From Tillus elongatus (lineage: Eukaryota; Arthropoda; Insecta; Coleoptera; Cleridae): a stretch of DNA of 64,000 nt. The notes beneath the pieces were generated by a model that was not told where the DNA came from, ran no database searches, and worked only from the letters and a program-made list of their open reading frames with translations. The stretch is from NCBI GenBank assembly GCA_964006375.1, contig OZ023267.1, positions 88,698,906-88,762,905 of the forward strand, read 5' to 3'. A program made the translations under genes and the position numbers. Of the stretch, positions 58,376-64,000 are shown one piece after another (positions within the stretch are counted from its first letter, which is position 1; each line of letters opens with the position of its first letter).

Positions 58376-58861
58376 ACACACATGGAGAGCTAACCTGACT
58401 TGTAGATATCTATGGACACACAGGTCAGACATCTTGGAACGCTTGTGACGTCATCTCAGGTTAGTTCCATAGAGAGAACCCGGCTTGCGACTGTCTATGA
58501 CAGGTCAGCCATCTTGGAATGCTTGTGACGTCATCTCAGGTTAGTTCCATAGAGAGAACCCGGCTTGCGACTGTCTATGACAGGTCAGCCATCTTGGAAT
58601 GCTTGTGACGTCATCTGACAGGTCAGGTGACATTTGACGTTGACACATGTCAGGTCAGGTGACAGCTGACGTTGACAGCTGTCAGGTTAGCTGACAGCTG
58701 ACAGCTGACAGCTGTCAGGTCAGTGACATTTGACACCTGTCAAATCTGACAGGTCAGCTGTCAACTGTCACAGGTCTGCGCAGGTCAGCGCATGCGCATG
58801 ATGACTCGCGCATGCGCAGTAAAAAGTGGAGGGGATGAGCCCAGGTGTCGCACTATCTACT
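58376..58861 (-). repeat. element 2 right terminal inverted repeat
   Basis: Inverted copy of 49823-50378, one partial unit shorter. Confidence 0.9.
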
Positions 58862-58867
58862 TACATT

Positions 58868-59161
58868 ATATGATTGTGATATTTGTGAATAAATTTATTT
58901 TACCGTACTTTAAATTTCATTTGCATATTTTACACCCTACCAACCGTAAGTGCTAAAACCCATGCCCTGTATTTATTTTGTGTTAAAGTTTATGCCCTGA
59001 CTGAGCAGCCAAATTGAGTTTTTATATAAAGATTATTCATTATTAATTGGGCTTATAAATTTAGTTATACTGTCTCCACAACGTGGGCCTAAAGGTTTTA
59101 ATTTAGTTATACTTGCGCCCAGCGTTGAGGCATTTGTTTCAGTTGTTATAAATTTAGTTAT
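58868..59161 (+). repeat. 3' LTR, right part
   Basis: Matches 42840-43117. Its first bases, ATATGATTGTGATATT, include the site where element 1 entered the other LTR. AAAAG follows at 59162-59166. Confidence 0.8.
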
Positions 59162-59166
59162 AAAAG

Positions 59167-59745
59167 TAACAATTTTTTTCAATAAACAACCTCATACAAA
59201 ATTTTCCTGTTTTTTAATGCGGATAAGCTTAAATAATCAAAATATTGGCTTTCCATTTGAAAAACTCAAGTTTCAGCAGATTTTTCATCTTATTTTTGGT
59301 ATTTCGTTTTCGCACACTCTATCAATTAATTCAATAAATTTATTAAAAGATTGTTAGACCCGTCCCCAGCTACAAGGAACGCAATCCAAAGTAAATAATT
59401 ATGTAGTGTGTATGTGAGAAAAATATCAACATGTGTTGTGATGAAATAGTTACTGAAGGACTTGAATTACAAAAATGATTTAGCAGAAACAAGCAGTTAT
59501 CTGCCAAAAATAAATACTTCATAAAATATTTTCAAGAAACAGTTCAACTGTTTATTAAAAACTTGATAGAAATGCCCCCAATAGAGACTTTTGAGACTGA
59601 AGGAGAAAGAGCTTGTGTTATTTTCACACTGAGTTGCAGGCGACTTGATTCCGCCATCGCTAATTCACTGGCTTCGTTAACTAGTGCTAAAGAAGATGTT
59701 GAAATGTGGACTGTATTTGAACCGTAGGTACACTGAGTTCCAAAG

Positions 59746-59748
<3 letters not shown>
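59167..59748. other. unassigned DNA
   Basis: No gene or repeat recognised. Confidence 0.4.

Positions 59749-59828
<80 letters not shown>
59749..59828. repeat. (TA)n microsatellite
   Basis: Alternating TA run of 80 bases. Confidence 0.95.
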
Positions 59829-59832
<4 letters not shown>

Positions 59833-59929
59833 AAAATTCCCTTTTGGCTTCTAAAAATAATTTATTTAAAATCAGAAGTACATCAAAATTATCAAGTGAT
59901 TAATTACAAGTCAAGTGATACTTATAAAC

Positions 59930-60890
59930 TAGGATTTATTACATATGCTGTTTCCCAATCAACTTCGTAATCGCTGGAGGTCGCTGTCTTGCTGAGTGGA
60001 CGATATCAGAATAGATATCGTGGTAATCGTCTTCTGGCAATCGGCTATTAGGTTTTTTCCCCTCAGGGCTCGTCCGCGGCTTATTGCCGCCCTGATATCA
60101 CTGCAGCCTTTACTTATTGTGCATGCCCTTAGTCTTTTTACTCCACTCATTCCAAAATCACTGTGCCTTGAACTCGTCTGCACAGCGATTGGTAGGGTGG
60201 AGTTTTATAATGCTGTTTCTCCGGTCTAGACTGGCCGTAGATCAGTTGTTTTTGCGGTCCAGAGCTTTACACTGGCACAAGATGTGCTGGGCTGATTACG
60301 GCCCTCGCCGCAGAGTCTGCATGCGAGGTTCCCCTCGAACCGCCCCATTTTATGCAATTGTTTCTTGACGGCCATGTGTCCCGTCAAGAAACCTGTTATG
60401 TTTCTGAGCTGTCCTCGGTTAAGATTTAGCAGCTCCAAAGCTCTCTTTGAACTGGGTTCGTCAATTATTGACTTCCCATGTCTGAGCTCTGGACAGTCTG
60501 CCCAGTACACCTTGTGTTGGTTTCTGACCCAGGACTTAATGGCTCCACTGGCAGTGCTCTTTGTCACGCCCAGAACCGGTTCTGGTCCCATAAATGGTTC
60601 CGCTGACCCTCTCTTCGTGAGACTGTCAGCTCCTTCATTGCCTTTGACCCCGAGTGACCCGGCACCCATATGAGGGTGACCTCATTCTGCCCAGCCAGGT
60701 CGCTCGTCTCGTCTGGGCACTCACTCAACAGCCAGGAATTTACCCGTGGGCTACTTAGGGCCTTAAGGGCTGCCTGGCTGTCTGTGGCTATGAGAGGATC
60801 CGCTTGTTGGTGTAGCTCTTCCTCTTGTTCTCCCGCACACAGTGCAGGATGGCGTACATTTAGGCCTGAAAGACCGTTCATGGGCTCCGA
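59930..60890 (-). pseudogene. LINE 3' end with RNase H domain
   Basis: Minus strand from 60881: LIATDSQAALKALSSPRVNS with a catalytic Asp, then NEVTLIWVPGHSG; after a frame change near 60650, VKGNEGADSLTKRGSAEPFM with the final catalytic Asp. These are the RNase H blocks of I/LOA/Jockey-type LINEs. The C-terminal tail follows (LRNITGFLTGHMAVKKQL, and a zinc-binding CRLCGEG), then a damaged end to about 59959. It is 5'-truncated at about 60890, next to (TA)n. It may be the missing 3' half of the family at 30956-32760. Confidence 0.85.
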
Positions 60891-60943
60891 GGGAAATACT
60901 ATGACTTACCCTCGGTCCTTCCGAATAAACATCTGCCCCCGTC

Positions 60944-60946
<3 letters not shown>

Positions 60947-61029
<83 letters not shown>
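60947..61029. repeat. (TA)n microsatellite
   Basis: Alternating AT run of about 83 bases beside the truncated LINE end. Confidence 0.95.
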
Positions 61030-61033
<4 letters not shown>

Positions 61034-63350
61034 GTATTTGCAATCTGTACATATTAGCAATTGTTCACAACTAGAGGTTTTACAGTTGGTTGACGAATTA
61101 CTCGGGAAATTCACAAATACTTTGGTTAATTACGCGTTGAATTTGCTTAAATTTACGTGTGTCTGTTTGAAAAGAAAGAAATATCCTGTTATGTGGTGTC
61201 CGAATTAGGCATGTATCTGCGTATTATTTGCATTCAAACGTACGGTTTTGACTGCAGAATAAAAGTTTATCACTCATTATTTTCTAGTTCAGGAAACAAA
61301 GGATATTCGCGGTACGACTGCACTTGAAATGTACGAAATTCTTCAAATTGAATACACGAAAAGCGTAAATAACTCAAAAAAGAACTTGAGATAAACCACT
61401 CGTGTTTTGATGATAGATGAAAAGCACGAACAGTGCGAACAAACTTGAAATGAATCGATTGAGGTCTGGCACAAAGTGCTAAACAGAAATAACTGAGTTA
61501 AACGAGTAACTGATGAAGAACTCATGAATAACTTGGAAATAAGTAAGAGCTCAGAAGAAATTGGTAAGGACTAAATTGAAATCTTGTAAAGAACTTAATT
61601 AAGAACTTTGAAAAATATCTCTGGAAGAACTTGGAAAGAATCAAGAATTCAGAGAGAACTCAGAAGCAATTGGGAATGAGATCTAGTAAGGAACTCAGTT
61701 ATGTTTAGCGAGAGATAGGCATATATAGCGCTTCCATACAGCGTTTCACCCAGAAGAAAATTGGCGCAACGTCGGTATTTGCAGGGAATTCCCGTAGATT
61801 AATTCTCGCAAGATATTTAGAAATATTTAAGAATACAACTAAAGCTATTAACTGAAGAAAGGAACCTAACAAGGTTAATATTTAATGCTTGTATGGCAGT
61901 TATCAGTCGGAAAATAAATGCAAATGCACTAACGGTATTTGATTATAGATTTAAAGCAGATTAGAGAATAAAAGGAACCGGCAACCTACTAAAATCGGAA
62001 TTTTCCCAAAGGGATTAAGTCACGTGGAAGGTAACCAATGAAAGCAGTAGCGCGTAAGGCATGAAATCAGTGGCGTAACAGTCGGGTTTCTCCAGCAGAT
62101 ACAAGGTTTTATATTATAATTAATATCTAATTGTAATTGTATACAAAATCCAACTTTATGTGATTTATAGTCACATGCATGCACCGGTTTTTTTTAGTGT
62201 TACATTACTAATGTACGTATGTAAAAAAGGCATACATTGACTGAGGTAGTTTATTAATTCCTCTGATGGCGTTTGGTCACGTCTAAAAACTGTACTGTGA
62301 TATATTAGGTTCTTCAAATTGTACCAATTAGGCATGTATTGCCTATGGACAAGTTGGTAAATAGCTACTAAAACATCACCTGAGAAGTAAGTAGACTTAG
62401 GGAGCCGGTGTCGATTTAGAGATGGCCATGTCCTCTACATGAATAACATTTGTAGGTTGCGTAATACACTTTAACCTTAGATGTATAAACATAAATATTT
62501 TTTATATGAAGTTAACAATTAACAAGAAATGTGAAAAACTAATTTTGGTTCATTTTATCCATTGGAAGGAAGGTCAGCGAACCCGTTCGTATGAAGGGAA
62601 TTCAAAATTTATAAAGGACATCCTGACAAAGCGTTACGCCCACAACTTCTTATTAGAGTTTTCTCCCATAATATACCTGGCGCCTGCCCTGTTTTGTTAT
62701 ATCCCAAGTACGTAAATAAATAAATTTCCCTTCAGAAGGATCAATACTATTGAGAAAACTTCATTATGAACGATGATGCAATCAGCAATTAATTAGGGAT
62801 ATGTAGATCCACTTAGTAGTTTTCTCAGTTTGATATCTACAAAAGCGCCATCAGCAATCAAATATTCTTCTTAACACAGATTCTATAACTACTTGATAAA
62901 AAATAATATTTGCTTTGCATATAACTACTCGCCCTCATAAATGCTTTGCATATCAGAGTTAGCAAAATTAATTTTCTCTGGAAGTTATACTGTTTGTTTC
63001 AAGTAGATAAATTACTTCACGCGATTAATTGTTTTACAGAAAGCGATATTTTGTGTCTCTAGGCGTTAGTTCTTGCTGACAAGAGCAATAATGTAAATCA
63101 AACATCACTTTCAATCTCTATAAGGATAAGAATACTCTAAACACGCTAAAATATACAACTTTATTAATTGTAAATTGCAAAAATAATTATATAACTGTTT
63201 CTTTTCAGTTGAAACAATTACCATAGCAACAGAAGCCAGAAATTTAGTGAATGTCAAACTTTACCGTTGTATTATAGCAATTTATATTGTTGTAATAATG
63301 TATTGCGATATTTATTGTAAATTCAGTACTTAATTTATTTTCTAACACGA
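61030..63350. other. unassigned AT-rich DNA
   Basis: From 61370 to 61700 many short AAGAACTTG / GAACTCAG-like words recur without a fixed period. No gene, RNA or element end is recognised. Confidence 0.4.
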
Positions 63351-64000
63351 ATGCCGGGTATGGTATGCGTATATGCGCAGAAAGATTTCAATAGACGCAA
63401 AGCCCATCAAAAATATTTGGAACTGTATCCAAATAGAAGACAATAGGATTTTAAAATTTTAATGAACCTTTACGATCATTAGCTGAAATAGGTTCGTCTC
63501 GTCTCAAACGAGATTCCGCAAGGCGCCCGAACAATACAACTCCTGAGCAGGGAGAACAAGTTTGGGTTCGCGTAGCTGAAAATCCTGTGGTAAGCACAAG
63601 ACACATTGCTATGGAAAGGGGAGCCAGCTGGAGTCAACTGTGCAGCATTTTTCCCGCAGCGGGAGTTCATCCCTATCACTTTACTCCAGTGCAGAATCGG
63701 TTGGAAGTTGATTTTTCGGGTAGACCGAAATTATCCCGTTTCTGTCGTAACGTTCACACGTTTAGGCGTCTTCAATTTTATAAACTAACATGTGTTGGAG
63801 TTAGAAAATCCGCACATTATATTATTCGAACATCATTTCCAACACGAATTCAGAACAAATGTCTGGTGTGGACTTATCGGGAATTATTTATTAGGTCTAT
63901 TCGAACTACCACGAAATTTAAACGGCAATCTGTATTTCAATGTTCTGCAAACTTAGTTACCTAATTATTTGAACGACCATCCCCTACAGATAACACAAAA
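63351..64000 (+). pseudogene. mariner-like transposase remnant, running off the window
   Basis: The ATG at 63351 starts MPGMVCVYAQKDFNRRKAHQ, then YPNRR, the N-terminal helix of insect mariner-like transposases. The DNA-binding part continues as VSTRHIAMERGASWSQ and VHPYHFTPVQ near 63590-63680. TRLGVFNFIN, ENPHIILFEHHFQ, RTNVWCGLIGNYLLGLFELP and NLNGNLYFNVLQT follow in other frames to 63940. At least three frame changes break it. The C-terminal catalytic part lies beyond 64000. Confidence 0.8.

Larger units (their letters stand above)
49823..58861. mobile_element. Polinton/Maverick-type element 2, capsid-only, largely open
   Basis: 9039 bp, starting AGTAGATAGTGCGACACC and ending GGTGTCGCACTATCTACT, with AG...CT ends and a perfect 6-bp duplication TACATT (49817-49822, 58862-58867). 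The inverted repeats are about 490-555 bp. It encodes, leftward, the DUF8207-like protein and packaging ATPase, and rightward the pX-like protein, penton, a 53-residue ORF and major capsid protein, all with open frames. No DNA polymerase B, integrase or protease is present. Coding parts resemble element 1 closely while the inverted repeats and arms are mostly different, so the two are separate subfamilies and not copies of one insertion. Confidence 0.92.

Overview
The window reads as arthropod, most likely insect, nuclear DNA: AT-rich, with many (TA)n tracts, intron-split coding sequence, and a dense layering of eukaryotic mobile elements (Tc1/mariner, hAT, piggyBac, Penelope-like, several non-LTR LINEs, a Gypsy-like LTR element). 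No bacterial-type operons, rRNA or functional tRNA genes are visible. The only recognisable host gene is a pair of minus-strand exons (22973-23129 and 26449-26614) that splice in phase and read as the L1/furin-like junction of an insulin-receptor-like protein.

Layout: 1-1690 unassigned DNA and (TA)n; 1691-9623 a Tc1/mariner-like transposon with long inverted ends, its transposase split by a MITE (2719-3448) and by a minus-strand LINE (about 3476-7958) that is itself split by a 1.43 kb repeat (5087-6520); 11.7-12.1 kb a SINE-like repeat; 12512-14926 a fresh 1.2 kb tandem duplication carrying a Penelope-type GIY-YIG remnant; 15.9-17.1 kb a piggyBac remnant; 18.2-22.6 kb a LINE interrupted by a 2.7 kb hAT element; 22.9-26.6 kb the receptor exons; 28.3-33.3 kb Tc1, LINE and mariner remnants; 33714-59161 one old Gypsy-like LTR retrotransposon; 59.9-60.9 kb a LINE RNase H remnant; 63.35 kb to the end a mariner-like transposase remnant.

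The most interesting part is inside the LTR retrotransposon. Each of its two LTRs carries a separate Polinton/Maverick-type insertion: element 1 (34880-42833, 7954 bp) and element 2 (49823-58861, 9039 bp). Both have AG...CT termini, long terminal inverted repeats and perfect 6-bp target duplications (GATATT and TACATT), and the two insertion points lie only 16 bp apart on the LTR. Both encode just a virion-building set: an A32/FtsK-like packaging ATPase, a small glycine-rich pX-like protein, an adenain-type protease (element 1 only), a penton-like minor capsid protein, a double jelly-roll major capsid protein, a DUF8207-like protein and small conserved ORFs. Neither shows protein-primed DNA polymerase or integrase. 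Element 2 has open, full-length capsid genes but has lost the protease; element 1 keeps the protease but its ATPase, pX-like, DUF8207-like and major capsid genes are broken.

The two elements also share non-coding architecture: a 13-bp minisatellite of the palindrome GACAGCTGTC between the same two genes, a short divergent promoter region, tRNA-like sequence about 1 kb after the capsid gene, and a hairpin followed 28-29 bp later by an E2F-like motif just inside the right inverted repeat. They look like non-autonomous, capsid-only elements that depend on a helper for replication and integration. That dependence is inference.
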